A DNA stretch of 5,892 nt from DASWTL01 sp036402155 (GTDB lineage Bacteria > Bacteroidota > Bacteroidia > Sphingobacteriales > Sphingobacteriaceae). The translations under genes were made by a program, and so were the position numbers. The stretch's first letter is position 1. Every line of letters starts with the position of its first letter. Shown here piece by piece: positions 5,863 through 5,892 of the stretch. The stretch lies in contig DASWTL010000276.1 in assembly GCA_036402155.1 (NCBI GenBank), positions 1 through 5,892 of the forward strand, read 5' to 3'. The notes beneath the pieces were generated by a model. It worked only from the letters and a program-made list of their open reading frames with translations, searched no databases and was not told where the DNA came from.

Positions 5863-5892
5863 TGTATAAATCTATTAATAAGTGAATCTTGA

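Noticed and set aside
1..5892. A defence system, retron, CRISPR array, transposon or new RNA element
   Set aside because: No reverse transcriptase, nuclease-toxin pair, direct-repeat array, terminal inverted repeats or long structured noncoding stretch was seen. The longest gene-free gap is 144 bp and is accounted for by promoter-like elements.

Overview
The window looks like a chromosomal segment from a Bacteroidota bacterium, most likely a Pedobacter/Mucilaginibacter-type member of the Sphingobacteriales (inference). The reasons are moderate-to-low GC by eye, A-rich leaders without Shine-Dalgarno sequences before every start, and a gene set typical of that phylum. It holds five protein genes, one cut by the left edge. 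No RNA gene, insertion sequence or CRISPR array was seen.

Left part (1-3650, all + strand): the 3' three quarters of a kelch-type cyclically permuted mutarotase (NanM-like), a 12-helix MFS transporter 48 bp downstream, and after a 120 bp gap an exported sialate O-acetylesterase. Together they fit uptake of a sialic-acid-like sugar: the esterase removes O-acetyl groups outside the cytoplasm, the mutarotase equilibrates the anomers, and the MFS protein imports the sugar. The lyase and epimerase that would prove the pathway are not in the window, so the substrate is inferred.

Right part (3651-5892): a YceI-family exported lipocalin-like protein on the - strand converges on the esterase and diverges from a 460-residue metallo-beta-lactamase/beta-CASP RNase of the CPSF-73/TTHA0252 type. 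All metal and beta-CASP motifs of the RNase are intact.

The most interesting signal is regulatory. The YceI/RNase intergenic region carries two dyads of the form ATGA-N6-TCAT with centres exactly 22 bp apart. A third lies 19 bp after the RNase stop, near the right edge. Two of the three are full ATGAT-N4-ATCAT, the geometry of an FNR/CRP-family box (TTGAT-N4-ATCAA). Weak Bacteroidota-type -7 boxes lie where each intergenic dyad would sit near -41.5 for one of the divergent genes. This suggests that the RNase, the YceI protein and the gene beyond the right edge belong to an FNR/CRP-type (oxygen-limitation or stress) regulon. I saw no unmistakable new enzymatic system.
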